64,000 bases of DNA, taken from CAMBDS01 sp964355675 (GTDB lineage Bacteria; Electryoneota; AABM5-125-24; Hatepunaeales; Hatepunaeaceae). Positions within the stretch are counted from its first letter, which is position 1. Each line of letters starts with the position of its first letter. Location: contig CAYHEC010000005.1 in the NCBI GenBank assembly GCA_964355675.1, positions 84,005-148,004 of the forward strand, read 5' to 3'. The notes under the pieces are model-generated. The model saw only the letters and a program-made list of their open reading frames with translations. It made no database searches and was not told where the DNA came from. This document shows, piece by piece, positions 15,495-23,835 of this stretch. The position numbers and the translations under genes were made by a program.

Positions 15495-16804
15495 TATTTT
15501 TCACCGTGCTTGCGAACAAACTTAATTCCAACTTTATTCAAGAATTCGCTTGGCAATTCTCCTCCAGCGAATACAAAAATCTGTTCGTTCGGTAATTCCA
15601 CTCTGACGCCGTTCTGATCGAGGATTACGGTTTCCGGCGTAATCTCCTTGACTTCAGAATTGAAAAGAGCGTTCACTTTCCCCTTATGAATAGCGGCTTC
15701 GATGCGCTCCTGATTTCCTTCTTTGATGCGAAAGAAGGTCTCGCGCCGGTAGGAGACATGAACGACATTGCCTTTTTGTTCTGAGAGAGCCACCGCCGCT
15801 TCGACGGCTGAATCACCGCCTCCAACTACAAGTATTTTTAAGTCATGAAATTTTTCAGGATCTGCCAAACGGTAGCTTACTTTGGACCCCTTCTCGCCCG
15901 GAACACCAAGTTTTCGTGGTGATCCATTGCGACCAGTCGCCATTATTACTTTGTGAGTTTTATATTCGCTTTTGTTAGTAGAAATTTTGAAACGATCATC
16001 CACACGTTCGATGTTTTCTACCTTTTCTCCATCTTTGACCTTCAATCCCACTGCGCCTGTCACTTTGGCAAAGAGCTCGAGAAGCGCCTCTTTCGAAATC
16101 TCTTTGGCGCTAACGATTCCGTGAAGAGGCAATTCCATCGGTTGACTCATCACCAGTTTGCGGCGAGGATAGGTAAGGATTGTACCGCCCAAGTCCTCCT
16201 GATCGATGATAACGAAGTCGAGTCCGTCCTTTTTAGCTTGCAGTGCCGCGCCTATTCCAGCCGGACCTGCTCCGACAATTCCGACATCGAAAACGCCCTC
16301 TGTTTTTTTCTGTCCGGTAAGAGCTTTAGCGATATTCTGAGCGGCCTGTTTGCCTTGAGTTACGGCGTTTCGTATCAAACCCATTCCGCCCAGTTCACCG
16401 GCGATGTAGATGCCCGGGATATTAGACTGAAAATCGCCGTTGATCATCGGAATATCGACGCCTCGCTTTTCGGTTCCGAAGACAAGTTCGATGGCTTCGA
16501 CCGGGCAGGCGTCTGCGCACAAACCGTGCCCGATACAGCGCGAAGGATTTATCAAAATAGCTTTCCCATCGATTAGCCCGATGACCTTCGATTCCGGACA
16601 AGCCTTGACACAGGCTCCAGTGCCGATGCATGAGTCTGAGTCAACAATCGGGTGCAGGGAAACCGGCTCATCCAGCCCTCGTTCGATGGCTTTCTGAAGT
16701 GTTGCGGAGGCTTCGGCGCTGTTTTTTCGCTCTCGCAGAAAATAAAGTAGCGGAAAACCAATTGTGAAAATCCCGACAACTACATAAATCAGTGTTTCGA
16801 TCAT
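15494..16804 (-). CDS. membrane-bound ferredoxin-like/FAD NAD(P)-dependent oxidoreductase, 436 aa
   Basis: The ATG at 16804 is preferred because it starts a membrane helix (MIETLIYVVVGIFTIGFPLLYFL); upstream codons look like noise. A dicluster ferredoxin-like domain follows (residues 55-105), but each motif has three cysteines, not four: CIGTGACVKACP (C59, C65, C69) and CIGHGLCADACP (C90, C96, C100). From residue 172 comes a thioredoxin-reductase-like fold: FAD motif GIVGAGPAGIGAAL, NAD(P) motif VVGGGDSAVEAAVAL, and ATGRNGSPR. No CxxC disulphide motif is present, so it is not a thioredoxin reductase. It likely moves electrons between NAD(P)H and the neighbouring cytochromes; direction is unknown. 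Its stop shares one base with the next start. Confidence 0.88.
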   Translation of the reverse strand: MIETLIYVVVGIFTIGFPLLYFLRERKNSAEASATLQKAIERGLDEPVSLHPIVDSDSCIGTGACVKACPESKVIGLIDGKAILINPSRCIGHGLCADACPVEAIELVFGTEKRGVDIPMINGDFQSNIPGIYIAGELGGMGLIRNAVTQGKQAAQNIAKALTGQKKTEGVFDVGIVGAGPAGIGAALQAKKDGLDFVIIDQEDLGGTILTYPRRKLVMSQPMELPLHGIVSAKEISKEALLELFAKVTGAVGLKVKDGEKVENIERVDDRFKISTNKSEYKTHKVIMATGRNGSPRKLGVPGEKGSKVSYRLADPEKFHDLKILVVGGGDSAVEAAVALSEQKGNVVHVSYRRETFFRIKEGNQERIEAAIHKGKVNALFNSEVKEITPETVILDQNGVRVELPNEQIFVFAGGELPSEFLNKVGIKFVRKHGEK

Positions 16805-16856
16805 CAGTGAGCTTTCTAAGTGGGGTCTGCGGGAATAGTTGAAAAATTGCCAGGTA

Positions 16857-16926
16857 TGGGCGATTTCAATCGCCCAATTCAAAATAATTCGAGCTGACTG
16901 CAACGTGCGGCGAATAAATTCGCCGC
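16857..16926. repeat. two GC-rich palindromes between cytochrome b and flavoprotein genes
   Basis: TGGGCGAT-TTCA-ATCGCCCA (16857-16876) and GCGGCGAAT-AA-ATTCGCCGC (16907-16926) are near-perfect palindromes inside what looks like one operon. They resemble other dispersed palindromes here (46355, 42366). They may stabilise or attenuate the message between the two genes, or be mobile palindromic repeats. Confidence 0.65.
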
Positions 16927-16952
16927 TACCTTTGCAACTGCTTCAGCAGACG

Positions 16953-17819
16953 CTAAGTAGTCTTCCAAATCCATGTAGCGCCAAACAACACCGCCACCAC
17001 AACATGAACGACCATGATTACCATCATCACAACTGCAAAAGGTTTGTGAATAATATGCCAGTAGTGAAGCAATCCTTCCGCGCTATGCAGAAACCTGATC
17101 CGTCGGCGCAGTACGAGTTTCTGTTTCAACAACTTAAGAGCCTCATGCACCTCTGAATGAGCAATCTTGCCTTCCGCAATGAGCGCTCTGCGAATCTTTG
17201 CAATCTGGAAGGGCATGGTCAAGTCTTCTTCGAGCCACCTGAGCAGACTGCCCCATCCGCCTTTAACTTCGCCCTCCTTGGCGGTTTGGAGGCTTTGAAG
17301 AATCTTCTCGCCCACGCCGAACTCGATGATTTTACTCATCATTGCATTATCCATCTCCTCGAGTTCTGACGCGGAAATCTGCTGACCTTCGCGGGTTCTG
17401 GGGATCTGGATGTAGATGTACTTTCCAACGACCCCGGAAAGCGCCACACCGATCATCGACCAGAAGGATACCGCTACAATGCCGCCGAGTTTGAAACTGG
17501 TGTGGAAAATCACCAGAAGCGGGCCGGCAACCCCCATCCAAATATGGTAATTCAACCAGTAACGAATATTCCCCCAATTCTGGGCAAATCGAAAGCGTTT
17601 TCGTATCGAATAGAGCATCATAATGACCATGAGAGCGCTTCCAACGATGCCTATCCCATGCCCGATTAAGCCCGATGGTTTATAGATTTCATCGAGCTGA
17701 TTTTCGGGACGTTCAATTTGGCTTTGGAGGTAGTAGCCGCCTGCATCAATTATCAAGTAAACGACTATAAGAATGGTCAAGGTATAAAGAAGAACGAGAG
17801 ACGCGCGATGAAAACCCAT
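16953..17819 (-). CDS. b-type cytochrome-like membrane protein, 288 aa
   Basis: About five membrane helices. Two H-x13-H pairs stand out: His92/His106 (NYHIWMGVAG...VIFHTSF) and His258/His272 (IIHKPFAV...MVVHVVV), the spacing seen in ferric-reductase and related transmembrane haem b proteins. Further His lie at 252 and 255. A cytoplasmic or periplasmic loop (about residues 140-240) contains a long charged segment ending RRRIRF. This is the first gene of the electron-transfer run and is followed 148 bases later by the flavoprotein gene. I infer that it takes electrons across the membrane to the 20-haem cytochrome. The ATG at 17819 is chosen over an upstream one because it starts the hydrophobic region. 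Confidence 0.75.
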   Translation of the reverse strand: MGFHRASLVLLYTLTILIVVYLIIDAGGYYLQSQIERPENQLDEIYKPSGLIGHGIGIVGSALMVIMMLYSIRKRFRFAQNWGNIRYWLNYHIWMGVAGPLLVIFHTSFKLGGIVAVSFWSMIGVALSGVVGKYIYIQIPRTREGQQISASELEEMDNAMMSKIIEFGVGEKILQSLQTAKEGEVKGGWGSLLRWLEEDLTMPFQIAKIRRALIAEGKIAHSEVHEALKLLKQKLVLRRRIRFLHSAEGLLHYWHIIHKPFAVVMMVIMVVHVVVAVLFGATWIWKTT

Positions 17820-17844
17820 TATAAGTACTTCATAATTTGTTAAT

Positions 17845-19866
17845 TCAATTAGATAAAACGCGTATTGGCAGGACAACCATAGTCCGCCCCTGCCAGATTA
17901 GATGACGCTGAACTGAAAATGCGGTTTGGTTATGCAAAAAGCGATGGTACCAAGCATCTCGTTTAAATACGATCTGTCCGGCAAAAAATGTACAATTTGG
18001 GAATTCCTTGGCTACTTCTTCGCAAAGTATAACCGCTTCTTCAACAACGTCAGTTCCGATTTTACTCCGGGACTCAGCCGAATAACCTAAATGGCGTGCG
18101 GCGTCTATGTAGAGATCAAGATCGTGCTCCGTTTTCCAATTCAAGAGTTTTAGATGCTCCGAACTCTGCATTTCCGAAGTATCTACGAAGCCAATAGAGA
18201 GAAAAATAACATTTTGATACTGATCTGAAAAAGCCTTCTTCAACGCAAGCAAAGTATGGAGTCCAAGCCCGGTATAACCACCTACTAATATAGCGGCGGT
18301 GCGGGCGTTGTGATCAAGAGGTTTTGCGACCGGGGTATCTACTGGCTCAGGAAAGGCTTTTTTAATCTCCTCTAATTGTTTCAGTGCGATTCCGGTTTGA
18401 TCATAATGCCGGCGAATGCTAAGGAAGAGAGCTACCAGCATACCGGTGGAAAGGACGGTTATCCAACCTCCTTCCGAAAACTTCTCCTTAACTGTCACGA
18501 CCAAAATTATTGCGCAGAGCAAGCCACCTGATGCAAATAATAGCGATTTTCCAAACCAGCCTTTGCGCCAGTGGTGTCGCACCCAAAAACGCAACATTCC
18601 CACCATCGTCAATGTAAAGGTAAGAAACACGTTGATACTGTACATGACGATCAAATGATGGATATTGCCGCGAGTGCCGATCATCACCAGCGCGGCGGCT
18701 CCTCCCATCAGAACGATGCCATTTTGTGTTGTCAATCGCTCCGACAAGTGGGCAAACTGGCTGGGAGCCCAGCGATCGATAGCCATATTCGAGAGCACAC
18801 GAGGACCATCCAGAAAGCCGGCTTGCGCTCCAACAATCAGTATCGCCCCGGCTGCAATCATTGTTGTCAGGACGAATATTGTTCCTCCAGTGAATCCACT
18901 GGCAATCTTCTCTACCAGAACGGCGTTCATCGTTTTCCCCTCGATGGGGGCTATATTCCAAAGAAGGTAACAAATAAGCAGACCAGAGGCTGTCAGAGAG
19001 AGCGAAACTGCCATGTAAACCATTGTCTTTCTACCTGTCTGAATGCGAGGCTCGCGCATCATTGGCATTCCGTTAGAAACGGCTTCTATACCGGTGTAGG
19101 TTCCACCTCCCAGTGAGAAAGCATGAATGAATATCGCGATCATAGCCGTCATACCGAGGAGGTCAGCATCCACTCGTGCTGAGTTCATGCTCTGCTCGAC
19201 TACGGCAGGAATTACGGAAATGTGAGAGAAGATGCCATATCCTATAAGCAGAGCATGTGTCAAAACGAAAATCATAAAAATCGGCGCAAGCGCAAGAACC
19301 GATTCTTTTACCCCCCGAATATTCAGGATTACAAGCAAACCTACTGTAGCAACAGCGAGTGGGAGCTTCAGGAAATGCCACTCCAACGGAACCAAACTAA
19401 AAAGTGCGTCACCGGCGGCGATGATAGATACAGCGATAGTTAAAACATAGTCGATTAGAAGGGCGCTTCCTGAAACGACTCCCCATTTCGGTCCGAGCAA
19501 TTTCGAGGCAACGATATATCCACCACCGCCATGAGGAAATTCCTCGATCACCCGGCTATACGCGGCGGCGATTAGAAAGACGGTAAACGCAGTAGCAATT
19601 GCCAACGCAAGCGCGAGGTAGCTATGATCGATTACGGCGCGGAATGCCTCCTCCGGCCCATAGTTGGCAGAAGAGAGACCGTCTGCCCCCAGACCGATCC
19701 AGGCCAGTACCGGGATGAGCGAGAGCTTGTGAAAGAGCGAAGGTTCCTTCAGACTCTTGGGCATGCCGAAGAGAAATTGACGCAACCGGGATTTAGGGGT
19801 AGCAGGTTGCGCGGCGGAAGATTCTCCGTGATCTTGATCGTTGATTATGTCTTCTTTCTCTGTCAA
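17845..19866 (-). CDS. APC-superfamily permease with cytosolic C-terminal domain, KimA-like, 673 aa
   Basis: Twelve or so membrane helices, beginning after a 30-residue hydrophilic start, with the motif GLGADGLSSANYGPEEAF that marks the KimA/KUP-related branch of APC permeases, then FPHGGGGYIVASKLLG and YTGIEAVSNGMPMMREP. The last 150 residues form an alpha/beta domain (TAAILVGGYTGLGLHTLLAL, NVIFLSIGFVD) like the universal-stress-like tail of KimA potassium importers. Potassium or an amino acid may be the substrate; the sequence alone does not decide. The start overlaps the upstream transporter stop by four bases (19863-19866), and the cytochrome b start follows 25 bases after its stop. Confidence 0.8.
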   Translation of the reverse strand: MTEKEDIINDQDHGESSAAQPATPKSRLRQFLFGMPKSLKEPSLFHKLSLIPVLAWIGLGADGLSSANYGPEEAFRAVIDHSYLALALAIATAFTVFLIAAAYSRVIEEFPHGGGGYIVASKLLGPKWGVVSGSALLIDYVLTIAVSIIAAGDALFSLVPLEWHFLKLPLAVATVGLLVILNIRGVKESVLALAPIFMIFVLTHALLIGYGIFSHISVIPAVVEQSMNSARVDADLLGMTAMIAIFIHAFSLGGGTYTGIEAVSNGMPMMREPRIQTGRKTMVYMAVSLSLTASGLLICYLLWNIAPIEGKTMNAVLVEKIASGFTGGTIFVLTTMIAAGAILIVGAQAGFLDGPRVLSNMAIDRWAPSQFAHLSERLTTQNGIVLMGGAAALVMIGTRGNIHHLIVMYSINVFLTFTLTMVGMLRFWVRHHWRKGWFGKSLLFASGGLLCAIILVVTVKEKFSEGGWITVLSTGMLVALFLSIRRHYDQTGIALKQLEEIKKAFPEPVDTPVAKPLDHNARTAAILVGGYTGLGLHTLLALKKAFSDQYQNVIFLSIGFVDTSEMQSSEHLKLLNWKTEHDLDLYIDAARHLGYSAESRSKIGTDVVEEAVILCEEVAKEFPNCTFFAGQIVFKRDAWYHRFLHNQTAFSVQRHLIWQGRTMVVLPIRVLSN

Positions 19867-20546
19867 GTCGAACTTAAACTCAGCGGATTAAAGTTGGTTG
19901 TGCGATCAAAATGATCTTCGTCTTCTGAACGCTTTAAATAACGAACTATTCCGTAAGTCGCTGGTGTCAGCGCCACCTCGACGGCACATTTGAAGATGTA
20001 GTTCGAGACGATGATGCTGAAAAGTAGTTCGTTTGGAAACACTCCATAGAAGGCTACAAGGCAGAAAATCGCCGTATCGACGCCTTCGCCGATCAAGGTA
20101 CTGCCGATAGTGCGCGCCCAGAGGAACCGCCCTTCGGTGGCAACCTTCATTTTGGCGAGCACCAATGAGTTGGAAAACTCACCGACAAGATAGGCGAGTA
20201 GGCTGGCGATTACAATGCGGGGAGTTGCGCCGAGGATAGTATTCCACGCCTCTTGGCCGCCCCAATCTGCGGCGGGGGGAAGCTTGCCAACGACGTAGAA
20301 GACGAGGCTCATCAACAACGCGGCGAGGAAGCCTGTCCAGATGACTTTACGCGACCGGGCGTAGCCATAGACTTCGGTGAGGATATCGCCGAAGATATAG
20401 CTTAACGGGAAGAGGATTGTCCCGCCGTCGAAGGTGAATGGCCCGAGCAAGAGTATCTTCGACGAGGCGACGTTGCTGATCAGCAACACCGCGACGAAGA
20501 GACCGGTGATGGTCGGGAGATGGTGAAGGGATTTATTTTGTGTCAA
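19863..20546 (-). CDS. yhhQ: queuosine precursor transporter (YhhQ/VUT family)
   Basis: Six-helix integral membrane protein with family signatures: LLISNVASSKI, FDGGTILFPLSYIFGDILTEVYGYARSR and AYLVGEFSNSLVLAKMK. The YhhQ family imports queuine or preQ precursors used for tRNA modification. Length 227 aa is normal. The gene start lies inside the end of the DUF4276 gene (14-base overlap) and its end overlaps the APC permease start by four bases, so these genes are almost certainly on one message. Confidence 0.93.
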   Translation of the reverse strand: MTQNKSLHHLPTITGLFVAVLLISNVASSKILLLGPFTFDGGTILFPLSYIFGDILTEVYGYARSRKVIWTGFLAALLMSLVFYVVGKLPPAADWGGQEAWNTILGATPRIVIASLLAYLVGEFSNSLVLAKMKVATEGRFLWARTIGSTLIGEGVDTAIFCLVAFYGVFPNELLFSIIVSNYIFKCAVEVALTPATYGIVRYLKRSEDEDHFDRTTNFNPLSLSST

Positions 20547-21138
20547 TTTCTTGTAACTTTTGGGTTAAGGTGTCGAATAGACGTTTGGCGTGAGGGGCAG
20601 TTTGCTTGGTAAACAATTTCGGATTGAGATTTGACAGCAGCGTGGGTGCATGAAGCGTTTTATGATATTTCCCCTTTGATGTATTCTCAGTGGCGTGCTT
20701 CAGAGAAGCAACTATTTCCGATTTAGAAATATCTTCTGAATTCTTACGTTTAGGCAGAGAATTGACTAAGAATTCTGAACTGCCATAGAAATCGATCAGA
20801 ACGGACTTATCTACTAAAAACCAAGCCTCCATCAATTGCACCATGAAATGTAACTGATCATCTGATACTTGAATATCATTGCGCCAATCACCGCGTTTCT
20901 TTATCAATTCTACAGGAAGTCCTGAATCAAACTGTTCAAAAAGAGTATCTGCATCCATTAGGACAATATGATGTACTTCAGGGTCTGACCGGAGTCCCTT
21001 AAAAAAATCCCGTAGTGGTCTGTCCGCCCCCGGAATCAATTTGATTCTGGCCCTATCGCCCATGCATTTTTGAAAGAATTCACGCAACCCTTGCTTAAGA
21101 GAACGATGTCCTTCGTAATGAATCCAGATTTCTTTCAA
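20533..21138 (-). CDS. DUF4276-family (Toprim-like) protein, partner of AAA ATPase
   Basis: A 201-aa protein with features of DUF4276: an N-terminal strand ending in a conserved Glu (IHYEGHRSLKQGL, Glu9), an acidic strand end (HHIVLMDADTLFEQ, Asp62 and Asp64), and HFMVQLMEAWFLVDKSVLIDFYG. The Glu plus DxD pattern fits a Toprim-like nuclease core. Proteins of this type often sit next to AAA ATPases in anti-phage loci such as PARIS (AAA15 plus DUF4435). Its ATG overlaps the ATPase stop (ATGA), giving coupled translation, and its own stop lies 14 bases inside yhhQ. A defence role is inferred from family and arrangement only. Confidence 0.8.
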   Translation of the reverse strand: MKEIWIHYEGHRSLKQGLREFFQKCMGDRARIKLIPGADRPLRDFFKGLRSDPEVHHIVLMDADTLFEQFDSGLPVELIKKRGDWRNDIQVSDDQLHFMVQLMEAWFLVDKSVLIDFYGSSEFLVNSLPKRKNSEDISKSEIVASLKHATENTSKGKYHKTLHAPTLLSNLNPKLFTKQTAPHAKRLFDTLTQKLQEIDTK

Positions 21139-22424
21139 TACCGGGTTCCTCCCAAAATACCTTTAAGCCAGAGATCGCCGAGGGAGTAGTCATCCAACCA
21201 GTCACTGAGCCGTTTTTTTTCGAGCCGTACTAACTTCGTACCCCCTGATTCACCTCGCTCGCAAGTAACAATATCTTCCGGATCGAGATAGCTAAGCAGT
21301 TCAGCGGAGTGAGTGGTGATAATTATCTGCGTGCGCTCTGAGGCCTCTTTAATGGCTTTGGCGAGGACAGGGATTACTTCAGGGTGCAGGCCATTTTCGG
21401 GCTCCTCGAGGCAGAGTAAAGGCGGTGGATTGTCCTGATACAACACAGACAATGTGGCAATAAAGCGGAGGAGTCCGTCTGACATGCGCATCTGTAATAC
21501 GGTCTGCAGAAGGTTTTTTTCTGTAATTGTTATAAAGACTCGACCACCTCTAATCGTTGTACCTATTCGGATGATGTTCGGGTATACTTCAGCTACTTTT
21601 GGCAGAATGAAGCGTTCAACGATAGTTTGGTCGTTCAGCACTGCTAAGTGTGATGCCAAATTGGCAGCATCTCTAGCAAGTTGCTCCTGAGGAACTCCAG
21701 CTTCGTTAGGTGTTTGTAGAATAAGCGTACCGAACACTGGGAAGAAGCTTACGTTCTCAACTCGATTTAGAACATTGGTGATTAACCACATTATGTTATG
21801 ATAGGAATTACCAAGCAGAGTGCGACTTCGATCTTGGAAATTATTCTTTGGGATAGATGTAACTTGGCCATTAATGATACAAGGTGTAAGGCTATTAACC
21901 GTCGCATCGCCGAATAACCTTGCCGATTGGATCTCGAACGAAGCCGAATGTAACTCATCCATCCATTCACTTGGCGGATAAGAAAGGTAATATAACGGCT
22001 CGTCATCTTTTTTATTTTTAACCCAATCCGCATTAAACTCTCGAGGAATCTCTCCCGAGAACACTCCTAGTTCTTCCTGATGGAGAACGACTCTATTCTG
22101 ATCATATCCAAATTGCATATCATAATTCAGTCCAATTCTCGGATATTTCGGTTCTAGATTCTCAAAATGCATTGTTGAGCTAATATGTACAAGCTTCGAA
22201 TTTGACCCTTTCCATCGTGCCTCTGACCAGCCACCCAATCGGTCAAGCCCTCGCTTTAGATCATACGATGCTGACATTAAAAACTGAATTGCTGCCACAA
22301 AATTACTCTTCCCGCTCGCATTCGCCCCAATCAGCACATTCAGCGGCTTGAGTTCAAAGTCGATCCCCTCCTCATCGAATGACAGCAGGTTCTTGATCTT
22401 GATTCGTTCGATAAAGACGCTCAT
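21135..22424 (-). CDS. AAA/SMC-like ATPase (AAA15/21 type), 429 aa
   Basis: ABC/SMC-like ATPase in one chain. Walker A GANASGKS (residues 33-40) follows FELKPLNVLI; the ABC-like signature is MSDGLLRF (314-321), Walker B LLCLEE with the D-loop ENGLHP (336-347), and the switch His372 in IITTHSAELL. The middle part is variable. Such ATPases pair with Toprim or DUF4276/DUF4435 effectors in defence systems, or act as OLD-like proteins. Here it is directly followed by the DUF4276 gene with an ATGA overlap. The upstream aconitase-family gene ends 33 bases before it, so readthrough from there is possible. Confidence 0.88.
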   Translation of the reverse strand: MSVFIERIKIKNLLSFDEEGIDFELKPLNVLIGANASGKSNFVAAIQFLMSASYDLKRGLDRLGGWSEARWKGSNSKLVHISSTMHFENLEPKYPRIGLNYDMQFGYDQNRVVLHQEELGVFSGEIPREFNADWVKNKKDDEPLYYLSYPPSEWMDELHSASFEIQSARLFGDATVNSLTPCIINGQVTSIPKNNFQDRSRTLLGNSYHNIMWLITNVLNRVENVSFFPVFGTLILQTPNEAGVPQEQLARDAANLASHLAVLNDQTIVERFILPKVAEVYPNIIRIGTTIRGGRVFITITEKNLLQTVLQMRMSDGLLRFIATLSVLYQDNPPPLLCLEEPENGLHPEVIPVLAKAIKEASERTQIIITTHSAELLSYLDPEDIVTCERGESGGTKLVRLEKKRLSDWLDDYSLGDLWLKGILGGTRY

Positions 22425-22457
22425 GATACTTTCTCCCTTTCTTCCTTTCTTCCTTCT

Positions 22458-23705
22458 TCAATCCTCATTACAAATCTCCCCACGCAACGCCGTCCATGCC
22501 GCCGTCCGTGGACTCGCAAGGTAGGTGTCCCCCAACCCCTGTTTACCGCGGAAGTTACGGTTTGAGGTCGAGACCTGCACCTCGCCCTTGCCGGTCATGC
22601 CTACCTGCCCGGAAGCGCACCCCCCGCACCCGGCTTGCGTCACAATAGCCCCCGCCCGGACGAGATCTGCCAGTGTCCCGTCTTCCATGATCTTCAGATA
22701 GACTTCCCGCGTCGAAGGAACCATCTTCAGCATCACTCCCGGCGCGACATGGTTGCCCTTCAGAATTGTTCTGACCGCCTGAAAGTCCTCCCAGCGTCCA
22801 TTCGTACACGACCCGACGAAGACCGAGTCAACTTTGACGCCTTTGAACTCTGCCACCGCTTTGGCTCCGTTCGGTGTTCCCGGCAGTGAGGCAAGGGGTG
22901 GCAGTCCCGAAATATCGAGCTTTAGTTCCGCTTCGTACTCCGCATCTGGATCGGCAAAGGGCTGGGGACTGGTAGAACGGGCGTTCCGACCATTTGTGGC
23001 AAAGAATTCCGTCACACTGTCAGAAGGTGGCAAGAAAAACGAAATCGCCCCAGCCTCAGTTGCCATCGAGGCAACCGTTATCCTACCTGAAAAATCGAGC
23101 GCTTCGATAGTGTCGCCGTACAGCTCGACAGCCTTGCCGAGCGCGGTGTCGGTACCAAGCTCGCGCATCAGGAAAAGCGCTATGTCCTTGGGAGTTGCTC
23201 TTCCTTCGGGACAGCCGACCAACTCAACACGGATCGTCGGTGGGACGTCGAACCATGTCCTGCCTGACTTGAAAATATAGGCAACGTCGAGATCCCCCAT
23301 GCCCTGCCCGAAGGCTCCGACTGCGCCAAGGATATTGAAGTGGCTGTCAGTACCGACGGCGGTCATTCCGGGCCGAACCAAGCCCTCTTCCAAAGCGACG
23401 TGGGTACCAACTCCCCGATCGACGTCGAATAGCGTTGCACCATGTTTGCGGGCAAAAACACGGCATTTCTGCTGATTATCGGCATAGCCGGTAGTGTTTG
23501 CCGGAGCATTGGTATCAAAGGTGAAAAACGTCAGCGCCGGATCGGCGACGGGTTTGGCTCCACCGTGCGCAACGAGGTTATCGACGACATTAGGGCCTCC
23601 GAAGTCACGCGCCGAACGGTAATCGATGTTCATCCAGACAACTTCGCCAGCCTTGACCCTTGATTGGGCGGTATGGGCGGCGATGATTTTTTCTATTAAG
23701 GTCAT
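22458..23705 (-). CDS. aconitase/3-isopropylmalate dehydratase large-subunit family protein, 415 aa
   Basis: Dehydratase of the LeuC/homoaconitase large-subunit branch, expected to isomerise a tricarboxylic or dicarboxylic hydroxy acid using a [4Fe-4S] cluster. The cluster cysteines are Cys300 (VGSCTNGR), Cys360 and Cys363 (AGCGGCASG, where family members commonly have GCGPC). Other signatures: VGTDSHFNILGAVGAFGQGMGD and STSNRNFRGKQG. No small subunit (LeuD type) lies next to it, and no other leucine-biosynthesis gene is present, so the exact substrate is open. mutY is transcribed divergently; the 130 bases between them should hold both promoters, but I could not pick boxes with confidence. 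Confidence 0.85.
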   Translation of the reverse strand: MTLIEKIIAAHTAQSRVKAGEVVWMNIDYRSARDFGGPNVVDNLVAHGGAKPVADPALTFFTFDTNAPANTTGYADNQQKCRVFARKHGATLFDVDRGVGTHVALEEGLVRPGMTAVGTDSHFNILGAVGAFGQGMGDLDVAYIFKSGRTWFDVPPTIRVELVGCPEGRATPKDIALFLMRELGTDTALGKAVELYGDTIEALDFSGRITVASMATEAGAISFFLPPSDSVTEFFATNGRNARSTSPQPFADPDAEYEAELKLDISGLPPLASLPGTPNGAKAVAEFKGVKVDSVFVGSCTNGRWEDFQAVRTILKGNHVAPGVMLKMVPSTREVYLKIMEDGTLADLVRAGAIVTQAGCGGCASGQVGMTGKGEVQVSTSNRNFRGKQGLGDTYLASPRTAAWTALRGEICNED

Positions 23706-23835
23706 AAGCAGTTTGTTTGGACAGATTCCAAGTATAATGACTTATCCAAATTTGAATAGAAACTAAATATATATCAAAAATGACGAATGTAAAAGAGGAA
23801 ATCAATACTCGTCGAAATTGTTCGTATCATAAGGT

